Positions 1-9,253 of a stretch of DNA of 64,000 bases are shown one piece after another. The stretch spans positions 25,271,962 to 25,335,961 of the forward strand of contig OZ024724.1 of the NCBI GenBank assembly GCA_964016875.1. Direction: 5' to 3'. Position 1 is the stretch's first letter. Every line of letters starts with the position of its first letter. The notes below the pieces were generated by a model. That model saw nothing but the letters and a program-made list of their open reading frames with translations. It ran no database searches and was not told where the DNA came from. Both the position numbers and the translations under genes were made by a program. The DNA is from Fallopia convolvulus (lineage: Eukaryota > Streptophyta > Magnoliopsida > Caryophyllales > Polygonaceae).

Positions 1-667
1 CTTCCTTCATATTCGGGTTAAGCCTCGTTTGGTGCTCTATGGTTGGCCTGTGTCCTTCCTCAAGGAAAATACGATGCATACACAAAGAAGGTGAGAGGCC
101 ACTCAAATCCTCAAGTTAGTATCCAATGGCCTTCCTATGAGTCCTAAGAACATTCAACAACTTTCCAACTTCTTCCGCATTAAGGTTAGCATTAATAATC
201 ACAGGAAAAGTGGAATTAGGGCCAAGAAACTCATACCTCAATGACTCGGGGAGAGTTTTAAGCTCTGGAGTAGGTGGTGGTGGTATAACAATGTCTTCAA
301 CCTTCTCCATTTTGAAAAACTCTTCAAAGTAAGCGTTGTCAACGGCTTCCAGAAGGGTCGGCTCCGACCATAGAGGGGTCGTCACCGAGCCTAAAGCAAT
401 CACAAAATCCTCAGAAACAATCGGAATGGGGGTGGGTGCCGAGCTGGATGTGGTCGGTGCCGAGCTGGATGTGGTCGGTGTCGACCTGGCAGTGGTCGGT
501 GTCGACCTGGCAGTTTCTTCCTTGGCGTTATCTTCGCTTGTGTAAGCTCCAAGCAAGCGTTTGATCGGATCCTCGCAGTCAATGTAATCCGAGCGAGTGT
601 ACAACATTTTCACTTCCATAGCTTCACCGGTTTCCTTCATTGTTGGATTGAACCAGAACTCAACCAC
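1..667 (-). pseudogene. Athila protease-RT linker and start of reverse transcriptase (copy A)
   Basis: After the protease the protein goes through a Ser/Thr/Pro-rich linker made of 7-residue repeats (ARSTPTT, SSSAPTT; DNA 431-507) and then enters the N-terminal RT region (LPESLRYEFLGPN, NAEEVGKLLNVLRTHRKAIGY). A stop codon follows at 113-115, but the same frame goes on to the left edge with LEDLSGLSPSLCMHRIFLEEGH, which matches copy B, so the stop is a point mutation inside pol. The catalytic RT motifs lie outside the window. Confidence 0.87.
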
Positions 668-1140
668 CTCATTTCCGATTTCAAAAGAAGGAGGCCTCTC
701 TTCACATCAATAATGGCTCCGGCGGTTGCAAGAAAACGTCGCCCAAAAATGATCGGGACGACAGGGTCTTCCGGCATCTCCATGACAATAAAATCATTAG
801 GCACAAAGAACTTGCCAACTTGAATAGGGAAATCATCAACAACTCCAGTTGGTTTCACACAAGAACCGTCTGCCATATAGAGCTTCATATTCACCGGGAC
901 CAAAGGGCCCATATTGGTTTTGGACCATATAGAGAGAGGAAGAAGACTAGAACTTGCACCAAGGTCACATAAGGCTTTAAAGCGATGGGCACCTATGCCA
1001 ATAGTAATTGCAAATTTACCCGGAGCACCGAGTTTCTCTAGGAGCTCTAAGGATCGCACCTCATCGGTTAGTTCGGACATCGACCGCTTCTTTGACAAGA
1101 TCTCTTTAAGAAACTTGGTGTAGGCGGGCATCTCATTCAA
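637..1140 (-). pseudogene. Athila aspartic protease segment (copy A)
   Basis: This is the polyprotein part that cleaves Gag-Pol. It contains ALCDLGASSSLLP, whose DLGAS is the Athila form of the retropepsin active site (D-S/T-G in most relatives), and the later hydrophobic-Gly motif PVVPIIFGRRFLATAGA. It follows gag in the shifted frame and itself shifts near 680, after which the expected downstream protein resumes in another frame at 667. Copy B has the same protein without these breaks. The segment is inactive as it stands. Confidence 0.88.
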
Positions 1141-2933
1141 AGCTTTAGCAAAAGGAATAGTGATGTTAAGCCCTTGAGAACCTGCACAAAACGCTTGAAT
1201 TTACCTTCCGTGGAATCTTTAGCCTTCTTGGATGGGAAAGGAAGCACCTTTGTTGTTGATGTAGAAGGAACGGATGGAAGAATTCCGGGAAGAGGGTCGA
1301 CCACGACCTGTGTGGGGTCGGTGACAACCTTGTCTATAGTGGGGAGAGGGTCGGTCACGACCCTTGGTGGGTCGGTGACGACCTCCTCTGAGCTCGGCCG
1401 GTCTTCATCGTCCACCGCCTTCTTGCATGTTTCTCCATCCGGCAACTTCTTTCCGCTTCTTAGATGGATTGCAGCAAATTGACCTCGCGGATTCTCATCA
1501 GAATGGCCCAGTAATCGCCCTTGAGGTCGTGGAATTTGGGCCGCTAAATCACCAAGTTGAGAATTCACATTCTTCCTCCAAGCTTCAAAGTCTCCTAGTT
1601 GATTTTGCACTCCTTTAAGATCGGTTCGGATGCCATTCATTCCTTCAAGAAGTCCTTGTGCCCAAGTTGGTGGCTCTTGGAAACCGGGAGGTCTATATGG
1701 AGGGGCTCTCTGCTCTTGTGGTGGTGCTTGAAAACCTTGACCGTAGCCATTGTTGTTCCATTGAGGAAAATTGTGGTTGTTCCTCCCTGGATAAGCATTG
1801 TTTTGGCCACGGTAGGGTCCTCTCATATAATTTGCCTCCGCAAAAGCCTCGGCGGCTCGGACTTGTTCCACGTTCGTGCAAGAAGAGGTAGGATGAGCAT
1901 GGGAACCACATTCTTGACAAGGTTTTACGGTGGACTTGTAGTGGCCTACTTGCTTCTTGAGCCGGTTTATCTCATCTTGCATAAATTGAAACCTCACATC
2001 TTGATCAATTGGTTCAGCATTAGGATCATAAAGTCTCTTATGTGGAACCTTGACGGCTTGTTGGGTGCCATACATAGCATCATAGTTGGTGAGTTTGTCC
2101 AACAAGGCCCAAGCTTGATCGGGATCCATCTCAATGAACCCACAACCGGTGTGGAGGTTGATTCGATCTTTTGTAGCGGCATTAATTCCCTGGAAGAATA
2201 TTTCTTGAAGCACATAAGGAGGTTGTCCATGAGTTGGACATTGCCGAAGAAGTTCTTTAAACCGCTCCCAAGTTTCCACAAAAGTCTCATTGGGAAGTTG
2301 ATGACAAGAAGTGATGCGCTTCCTTAACTCTGTAGTCTTAGCCGGCGGAAAGAACTTTGTCAAAAACTGATCATGTAGAGCTTTCCATGTAGTAATCAAC
2401 CTTGAGGGTAAACTTTCAAGCCAAGTAAGAGCCTTTCCAGCCAAAGACCATTTGAATGCTTTCAAAAGCACATATTCAAGCGATACATCATCAGCGGCAA
2501 TAGTGTCACAGAGGTCAGTGAAGTTCTTGATGTGCTCCATAGGGCACTCGGTGGGCTTGCCTTCAAATTGAGACCTCTTGATAAGAGTGATGAAGTGCGA
2601 CTTTATCTCAAAACAATGCTCGATAACAGGGAGCACTATAGCAGATTCAGGAACTTTAAACTCAGGATGCATATATTGCTTTGCATTATGCGGAATACCA
2701 TCGAGTTGTTGTCGAAGACGGGTAGCAGCCTCTCTTTCCCTTTGTGCAACAGCAGTTTGAGCATCACGCTCTCTTTGTATACCATCCATCTGAAGGCGAA
2801 GGTCAGCCATCTGGCGAGCAAGGTCCTCAGCATCGGCCATTGCTCTTCGTTCTGTTAGCCTGCGGAAAAGGGTTCTCTCAAGTTCGGAATCAAAAGGAAA
2901 AAGGTCGACTCCCCTTCGCGAACTAGAGAGCAT
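1137..2933 (-). pseudogene. Athila gag (copy A), frameshifted at its C-terminal end
   Basis: The 598-residue reading frame is the structural Gag part of the polyprotein, which forms the cytoplasmic particle and packages RNA. Residues about 30-80 are a charged, Arg/Glu/Gln-rich, probably coiled segment. The middle holds the retrotransposon gag core (FKWSLAGKALTWLESLP, then a WERFKELLRQCP stretch). A CQECGSHAHPTSSC finger follows near residue 350, then a Pro/Asn/Gly/Gln-rich region. The last dozen residues are out of frame: compared with copy B one base is missing near 1170, which separates gag from protease. Unlike copy B, the central part is continuous and the Gln codon that is a stop in copy B is intact. 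The start at 2933 opens with a short leader also seen in copy B. Confidence 0.9.
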
Positions 2934-3034
2934 ACACCTGCACGCACAATCACGAGAAAATGAATTAGTAAAAATAAAAGGGTATGGGCTATTCCCAAAC
3001 CCGAAAAATAACTAGATAAAGAAACTAAACTAAA

Positions 3035-3052
3035 TCCCCGACAACGGCACCA
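3035..3052 (-). other. Primer binding site (tRNA-Asp type), Athila copy A
   Basis: The reverse complement reads TGGTGCCGTTGTCGGGGA, close to the 18-nt site complementary to the 3' end of plant tRNA-Asp that primes Athila minus-strand synthesis. It lies 3 bp inside the LTR end. Two positions differ from the usual site, so priming is probably weakened. Confidence 0.85.
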
Positions 3053-3055
3053 ATT

Positions 3056-4555
3056 TGTTGAAACGGTTTCTTGACAACAAATAAATTTATAATCAAGACC
3101 CCGCTGAGTACAGGGAGGTCAGGTTCGTCCACGGGAATTAGAAGTATCTAAATCTAGTTATTAATCCTAAAAAAATAAACAAAACAAAGCAAACACACAC
3201 AGCAGGTGCTCGGCACCGACCCACACCAGGTCGTCACCGACCTACGACTACACACAAAAACGCAGGAGAAAACCAAAAAATTGAGTGCTCGGCACCGACC
3301 TGAAAGGGGTCGTAACCGACCTCCCCGGGAAATGAATAAACTTCGAAAAATAAAATTAAAAGAGATCTAGAGCAAAGGATTCACCACAACAAGCTATGCA
3401 TGCAAACATGATTCAAAATCAACCCATAGTAATCTCATGAATGACTTTCGCCATGAATAATCAAGTAAAAATCTCAACTTTCATAATGATCTAGACTTGC
3501 AACCCTACTTGTTTTCTAAAGGTCTTAACTTTCGTTTCAACCTAATGATTATCCAAATTCACAATTTAACCTTTCGATTCAATCATAAACGTGAACATGC
3601 CTTAACTTTCATCAAGGAATTGATAGCAAACAAGAGGATAAAGGATAGAGATTCAAAAAGAGAGAGTTAAATCAAAGATTCATAAATCATGCACAACTCG
3701 TCGGGTTTCACCCCAACCTTAGAAAAGTAGACTACTCACGATCCATGACACAATCCAAAACCCTAAATAAAAGAGAAGATGTAATTCAAATCCAAACAAA
3801 CTTCAATTAAAAAGAAAACTTACAAATCTCAAGCAAACCTCCAAGTCTCTCTAAAAATTGTCCAAGAGCTTGGAATCAAAGTTAACCTAGAAAACAAACT
3901 TGCAACTTGTTCCGTTTCTCCATAAATAACGTCTCCTTCAAAAAGCCTCTAAGCTTCTCACTTAAAATAAACCCTAAAAGATCCTTATATAGTAGTGGAA
4001 ATGTCTTCATAAGGAAACTAAATTCTATCTTTAAAAGGCCCATAAATAAAACATTTACTAAACCTAACTTAAGGCGCAAGTTTTAATCTCGCTAGACACG
4101 GAGGTGGTCGTCTCCGACCTAGTCTAGGTCGTCTCCGACATTGGCAGCAGTTGGTTTCTTCACTTCTTTGCTCAAAACTTGCTCCAAAGCTTAGTTCTTC
4201 TTCAATGTTCCTTCTTTAATCGCTCTTGGCCTTCTAAGACTTCCTTTAGCTCCTTCTTAAAGCACCTTGATCTTGAAATCTTCACCTTTGAATCATCAAA
4301 CCTTCAAATGCACCGACTCTCGCCCTTCTATAAACATCACCACAAAACAACTCTAACACCACCTCCTAGAAAGCTTGAAAAACCGGGACATCTCCTCCTC
4401 AACGCTTCAAATACCTTCAAAACATCAAAAAAACTTATGTAGACTCCATATCTTAAGATAATATAAAAACGTACACAAATGACTCAAGACAACACAATAA
4501 ACCTAGCAAAGACTCAATCCTAGCTTGAAAACTACCCATAAAACCCAACTAAAAA
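3056..4555 (-). repeat. 5' LTR of Athila copy A
   Basis: On the minus strand the LTR ends with TTTCAACA immediately before the primer binding site at 3052-3035. It aligns along its length with the LTRs of Athila copy B, including the segment coding-strand CCCGTGGACGAACCTGACCT near its end. Its beginning lacks the terminal TGATGTCGCAC found in copy B and passes directly into copia-derived coding sequence at 4556, so about 12-17 bp are deleted or rearranged. It holds three pairs of the 14-bp dyad (3208/3229, 3287/3308, 4106/4127). Confidence 0.9.
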
Positions 4556-5272
4556 TCTGTGACTCTGGGGTCAAGGTAGATGTCTTGATTCTTTCTCAAT
4601 TCTTTGGCTCCTATCAACTTGCTGATCTCTCAACTGGTCCAATGGGTTTTGCTACTGTCTGTGGGATGGAATTCTCCTTTTCTTTGGGATCTGTTGCTAC
4701 AATTCTTAAGCTGCCTGCTGAGGGAAATGGGGATGTCCATACTTCGAGTAACTGGCCAAGGAACAAAACACAATTAATCAAGCGTGTCATGGGCAAAGTT
4801 CCTGCTGTTGGTCCTTACTCCACCACTGATTTGAGCTACACTGCAAGAATCGCACATCAATTTCTCATCAAGGTTGTTGTTCCCAGGCTGGAGAAGAGAA
4901 CTACGCTCACTATCAATGATGAGGCAGATGGCTAAGTGTACTGGGAAGAAGCATAGCCTGCCTTATCCTCGTTTTGTGAAGGCTATACTGAAGGAGAGAA
5001 AAGCTTACAAGCCTTCGAAAGAGGAGTTCTTTGGATTGCCCCTGGAGATGCGCAATATCTCGAGGATGAATTTCCAGGGTGATTCGAAGGGAACAACTGC
5101 AAAGAAGACTGCCCAGATGGATTTTGGGAGTTCTTCGCTGAGTGAAGGCATTACTGCCATGATGTTGATTGAGTTTCAAAAGATTTCCTTTCAGCTGAGT
5201 ACCATCATTGGTTACCTGGCTAAGAGAGACGCCGACACTGCTGCTGCTGATTCCACCTCCTACGAACCATGA
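4556..5272 (+). pseudogene. C-terminal part of copia third ORF (copia A)
   Basis: Two overlapping frames (to 4935 and from 4874) together match the C-terminal half of the ORF3 protein of copia B. Shared stretches include the N-terminal SQFFGSYQLAD region, an RIAHQFLIKVVVPRLEKR segment (compare KLAHQFIINVVIPRQEKR in copia B) and KKHSLPYPRFVKAILKE. A deletion with a frame change near 4925 removes a segment that copia B keeps. The function of these ORF3 proteins is not established; they have been called envelope-like, but I see no signal peptide or membrane segment here. The ORF ends at a TGA at 5270-5272. Confidence 0.82.
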
Positions 5273-5703
5273 TGTGGACCCTCTCTAATTCCTTAGCCTA
5301 TCTATCCCCAGTTTAAAATTTTCTTTTTACTTCTTAGATGTTAAGACTTTTATGTTTTTATGTTTTCTCTGGCTGTGATCCCTACGACAATTATCTATAA
5401 TAATAACTATCTTTTGCTTATGAATGGTTTAAGTTTTAATTAAATTTGTTCATTTGCTCTATGTTTTTGCTTGATGATTGTTGTTCTTTTGATGATGTCA
5501 AAAGGGGTAAGTTAGGAAAAATGTAGAGATGCGTTCTATCTAGGAAATACAGAGGGAACTTTGGCTAAGGGGGAATATGTTGTTAACTCTGAAGAGTATG
5601 AACAACAGTGCATCTATTAAGGGGGAACCATACAGAAATTTTTTTCTTATCTATATTTCTACTGGTTTCTAGACGTGTATTTTTGTATAGGTTTGTCATC
5701 ATC
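5273..5703 (+). other. 3' untranslated region of copia A with an upstream PPT-like tract
   Basis: No ORF of note. AT-rich sequence with AAAAGGGGTAAG at 5500-5511 just after GATGATGTC, matching a similar tract in the same place in copia B (49874-49886), and several AAGGGGGAA runs (for example near 5568 and 5620). Confidence 0.6.
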
Positions 5704-5717
5704 AAAAAGGGGGAAAT
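5704..5717 (+). other. Polypurine tract, copia A
   Basis: AAAAAGGGGGAAAT lies directly before the LTR start TGTTGG. It primes plus-strand DNA synthesis. The preceding TCATCATC is also found at the copia B tract. Confidence 0.85.
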
Positions 5718-6620
5718 TGTTGGAACAATGGTTGTTCCACGGTTTCTCTTAGTTTTGATGATAACAAACTTAGTTGATATAACTTGCTTTTACATGTAAG
5801 TGTTTCAGGAAAATAGGTACATGGTCATGAGTAATGAAACATTGTGAGGAACGATGGAGGGAACGAGTGACAGATTTAGGAAGCGCGTCTCAGTAGGAAC
5901 GCTGCTTTCTATAAATGGCAAGTTACCATATCTTCTGCGAGCGATCTTCTACGAAGATTTACAACTGTAGGCGGTTGCTTAAGGAGATAAAAGAGATGAT
6001 AAGATCAATCTTCACACGATATTATCTTGGGAAATCCGAGATCATTCGGTTTTGGGAAGAATCGGCATGGTTGAGGATCTGAAATCACAAACAATCTTTT
6101 TCCTTATTGTGTGGGATTTGTTAAGTGGAATATCAGCGTAATTAGGCAAGAATTACGTGTGAGATCAGACTTAACTTATCTTATAAATAGCCAGGGTTAG
6201 CTAGGGTTAAAGGGTGTGGTTGAAGATGACGAACTTGGAGAGAGAGCTTTTCAAGTGTATGAGTGTGTGGCTTTTTCCGGTGAAGAATCCACAAGTAAGT
6301 CAGTAGTTTACTTCCATTTAGGTTTACGCTTAGGGTTGTAGAAGTCTAGTTGGTTGAACTTCGGTCGGTGCCGTAGTTGCCAGGAAACTTTGGTTGGTGC
6401 CTTAGTTACTTGACTTGCCTTGTAATCGTTGAAACTTAATAAAGGTATTCTATTGAAAATCCTTTGAGAAGGAGTCTCAGGGGTAGAGGTTTTTCTTTCT
6501 ACGACTTGTTGGTCGGTCAGAAAGTTTTCCTCTCTAAATTCTGTGTTCTACTATTTATTTCCGCTGCCCAGGAAACCTTACTAGTTCCCTGTATTGTTAC
6601 TAATGCGTCACGATCCAACA
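5718..6620 (+). repeat. 3' LTR of copia A
   Basis: 903 bp from TGTTGGAACAATGG to GATCCAACA. It resembles the solo LTR at 50637-51522 at its start and shares with all copia LTRs here a short AAATCCT...GGTAGAGGTTT block and the ACGATCC(A/T)ACA ending. The downstream flank starts ATTGC; the matching upstream duplication is outside the window. Confidence 0.87.
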
Positions 6621-7525
6621 ATTGCGATTTCTGGTCTATCGACTTCTTCTCCCTCCACCTATCATGATGAAGGAAACCTTGAAGGGTTGGAAATTAAACC
6701 TTAAGAAATTCAGAATACATGGAGAGACAAGATTAGAGTTGTAGATGTTTCGTTTTCTTGTTTGTATGTGATTTTTTCGAGTTGTCTAGCATTTTTTGTT
6801 GCCTTATTTGTTTTACTATTTGTTCTCCTTTGCTTTTCTTAGGTATTTCAAAAACATCATCTCGTCATGTTTGAGGTACAAGTGCATACATGTGGACCCA
6901 CTAGACCTTGCCTAGCTAAGAGACACTACATTAAGCAATGTTTTCGACCATTAAGATTGTATTTTTCTCACATTTTGCATTTCTCAAGTATACAGGTTTA
7001 GCATGTTCGTACCTCATTATGAAACCAATAGATGCTTCATGATATTTTTGCTCCGTCAAAATTTATATTGTATGTTTTTTGGTAGGTTTCTACCATTGGT
7101 GTTACATCCCTTCTTATGTTCAGCAAAGGAGGGTTTGGTTGGTTTGAAGTGTAGCACCCCTATTTTGGATTAAAAAAAAGTAAAGAGCTTTACTCAATTA
7201 TCCAGTATAGGAGGCCATAATTGAGAATAGTAATGGAGGCTTGAGATTTCAAGTGTTTTCTTTGTATTAATTGAGAGAGTATAATACATATGAATCAGTA
7301 TCTTTTTTTGAGAGATCCTAAGTAGAGTTTTTATATATACTCCCAAATCTAGGGTTTCTTGGGTGGCAAACTACATCTTTACAAAGAGATTACAAGATAA
7401 TATATAAGATTAAATTTTGATCTATTCTCCAAATATATATCTTCCTTTCTACAATATCTTCTTCCTTGTATAAAATGTCCAATGTGTGCGACGTGTGTAA
7501 ATAACTAGCCTCTTATCACCTTCTC
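6621..7525. other. Non-coding DNA, nothing identified
   Basis: No coding sequence that I can recognise. From about 7150 the sequence has the look of an old, unidentified repeat (GTAGCACCCC, later AT-rich leader-like DNA) but I could not assign it to a family. Confidence 0.5.
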
Positions 7526-7627
7526 GTGACCGTGATCATCACGTGATCGTGAGCGTCATGTGACTGTGAACGTCATGTGACCATGATCGTCATGTGACCG
7601 TGAGCGTTGTTGACCGTGAGCATCACT
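7526..7627. repeat. 17-bp tandem repeat, six units
   Basis: Six consecutive 17-bp units of the type GTGACCGTGATCGTCAT run from 7526 to 7627 (unit starts 7526, 7543, 7560, 7577, 7594, 7611). Each differs from the consensus at one to six bases. The unit contains CGTGA/TCACG so that neighbouring units can pair. Confidence 0.9.
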
Positions 7628-7908
7628 TAGACTTTTGTTGGAGTGCTCTTGATGTAACCCTAGGGTTACAAGGGGCGGATCTAGGCTCGAAACGTTCGGA
7701 TCTTCTCCGACAAATAGTAACCGGATAGATTTGAGGCCGAAGCCTAGACTTTGAGATGAGAGGTGAAGTGAAAGGATTGAGAAGGGGGCCTAGTTTAACG
7801 TAGGCCAGGAGAATATGACATGGGGAAAAGAATAGGGTGACGCCCTGGCCAAAGGGGAAGAGAAACTCGACTTAAAGCTCTGGCTTAATTCATTTTGGAC
7901 ATGATTAA
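7628..7908. other. Non-coding DNA before the MITE, nothing identified
   Basis: No ORF. Unit-copy looking sequence that appears to continue on the other side of the MITE (after 8366), so the MITE probably landed inside an older repeat. Confidence 0.4.
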
Positions 7909-8366
7909 GGCTCCGTTCGGCAACGCTTATCTGGATACTTATAAGTACCCAATTATTTATATGGAAAAAATAAGCTTCGTTTCATGTGTTCGGCAAAATT
8001 TACTTATTTCAAATAAGTTACTTATATCCGATACTTATCTTCTGAAAAAATAATCAGCCTCCCCCAACCTTATGTCAAATAAGCTAACTTTTCTACCAAA
8101 TATAAGTAAGTGGGACCCACATGATTTCCCAATTAAAATTTACTTTTTATTTTTTTACCCTTCATTAAGGCATTTTTAGTAATTTTATACATATTACTTA
8201 AAATATCAGCAATTCAGTTTACCGAACACATTCCAGATTATTTGGAAAATAAACAACTCATATCAGTATCCCATATCAGCTTTCACGATCAATATCAACA
8301 AGACAACAACCATAAGTATCAGCATCAACATCAACACCGATAAGTACCGATTTGCCGAACGGAGCC
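7909..8366. mobile_element. PIF/Harbinger (Tourist-like) MITE, copy 1
   Basis: 458 bp bounded by perfect terminal inverted repeats GGCTCCGTTCGGCAA and TTGCCGAACGGAGCC, with a 3-bp duplication TAA on both sides (7906-7908 and 8367-8369). Terminal repeat type and TAA target fit PIF/Harbinger non-autonomous elements. It has no ORF and depends on a transposase from elsewhere. A second copy with the same interior lies at 58516-58983. Confidence 0.9.
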
Positions 8367-9036
8367 TAATACAAGGGAGCGAGGCTCCTTTACATAGAGG
8401 AGGCCACACGAAACCCTAGTTCTAGATGGGGTGGACTAGGGCTAGTAAGCATACTAGCCCAGCATCCAAGCCCATAATACTAATAATAGAAACTAGCTTA
8501 AAAGGGAAATAACAAGGCTAGCCCATCCTACAAGAATGGAACACACGCCTAAAAGGGAAATGACGGAAATATAAATAATAGAAATAATACATAAAAGAGA
8601 CTAAGTCCTAATCCAAGGGGGTCTCCAAGGCCTAGGTCATCTCGGGTTCGTATGAGCAGGGTCCGAGCTAGGGCAGGGTCGCATCATCTCTTCTCCTCAC
8701 CATCTTGGGACAGTGGGCGTCTCTTAGACACTTAGTAACCACTCTTTAGTGATCTTTTGGAGGGCCTTCGTACCCTGACCTTCTTCTAATGGGTCGTTAG
8801 GCTTGGGGGCGAACAATTTTCACCAAGATCCTCAATCCTCACGACCTAGGCTTAGATCCTCAAGAGTAGGAGCACTAGAGAATTCTAGGTCCAACAATAA
8901 CCCAAATTCATATTAGTCGTTGAAGCGAGGATATTGGCTAGATAAATTTCACGCCTTTCATCGGTTGCTTTGTTGTTTTGCATGAGCTACTTGTTGGAGG
9001 AAGTCGTTAGGTTTCAGGCTATTTGGTGTCATCATG
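8367..9036. other. Non-coding DNA, nothing identified
   Basis: No coding sequence supported. Contains GGAGCGAGGCTCC near 8374, a short perfect-arm palindrome, and sequence rich in AGCC/CTAG words, but no family is recognisable. Confidence 0.4.
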
Positions 9037-9253
9037 ATGGAAAGTCGTTATCCAAAAGCATGGACTCGATTGGAGTTGTTAATTTAAGGTAGGGATCTGA
9101 CTAAAGTTGTTTGCCAATAGCGTATGTTTGATCTACGTTGTGTAGCCGTTTGCTTAACTTGACGAAAATTGTCGACATTTGGCATTAACTTCACCGAAGT
9201 CGCTAACCAGGATCTTTGGCTCAACCAAAGTTGCTAGCCATGAGCTTAGACTT
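9037..9253. repeat. Degenerate 31-bp periodic array, seven units
   Basis: Seven consecutive 31-bp units can be set in register (starts 9037, 9068, 9099, 9130, 9161, 9192, 9223) without gaps. Each has an (A/G)AAGTYG- or AGTTG-like core at positions 5-11, for example GACTAAAGTTG, GACGAAAATTG, CACCGAAGTCG, AACCAAAGTTG; the rest is diverged. It looks like an old minisatellite. No coding frame spans it. Confidence 0.75.

Larger units (their letters stand above)
1..4555 (-). mobile_element. Athila-type Ty3/gypsy retrotransposon, copy A (5' part, runs off the left edge)
   Basis: Read on the minus strand the order is 5' LTR, tRNA-Asp-type primer site, gag, protease, start of reverse transcriptase, then the window edge. 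Gag carries an Athila-like CxxCGxHxHxxxxxC finger and the protease the DLGAS motif. The proteins are closely similar to those of the complete copy at 17108-30460, so the two are one family in opposite orientation. Every ORF boundary here is a frameshift or a stop, so the copy is dead. Its LTR adjoins copia coding sequence at 4555/4556, which suggests insertion into copia A; the last dozen or so bases of the LTR are missing, so no TSD can be read. The other half lies outside the window. Confidence 0.93.
4556..6620 (+). mobile_element. SIRE/Maximus-like Ty1/copia retrotransposon, copy A (3' part only)
   Basis: The piece holds the C-terminal part of the third ORF, a 3' untranslated region with two polypurine tracts and a complete 3' LTR starting TGTTGG and ending CAACA. 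Its ORF3 is recognisably related to that of copia B at 47424-49723, and the PPT context TCATCATCAAAAAGGGGG is shared. Gag and pol are not in the window; the simplest reading is that Athila copy A inserted into this element and the rest lies beyond the left edge. Confidence 0.88.

Noticed and set aside
6361..6410. GGTCGGTGCCG-like words in the copia A LTR as further Athila-type dyads
   Set aside because: Only half of the dyad is present and the spacing to the next GGTTGGTGCC is not 21 bp.
7146..8910. A TG...CA-bounded unit as a solo LTR (TGTAGCACCCC to TCCAACA)
   Set aside because: The limits are suggestive but no TSD, second copy or family could be found in the window.
9037..9253. Regularly spaced repeats as a CRISPR array
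   Set aside because: The units are contiguous and diverged, there are no unique spacers of constant length, and the DNA is clearly plant nuclear.
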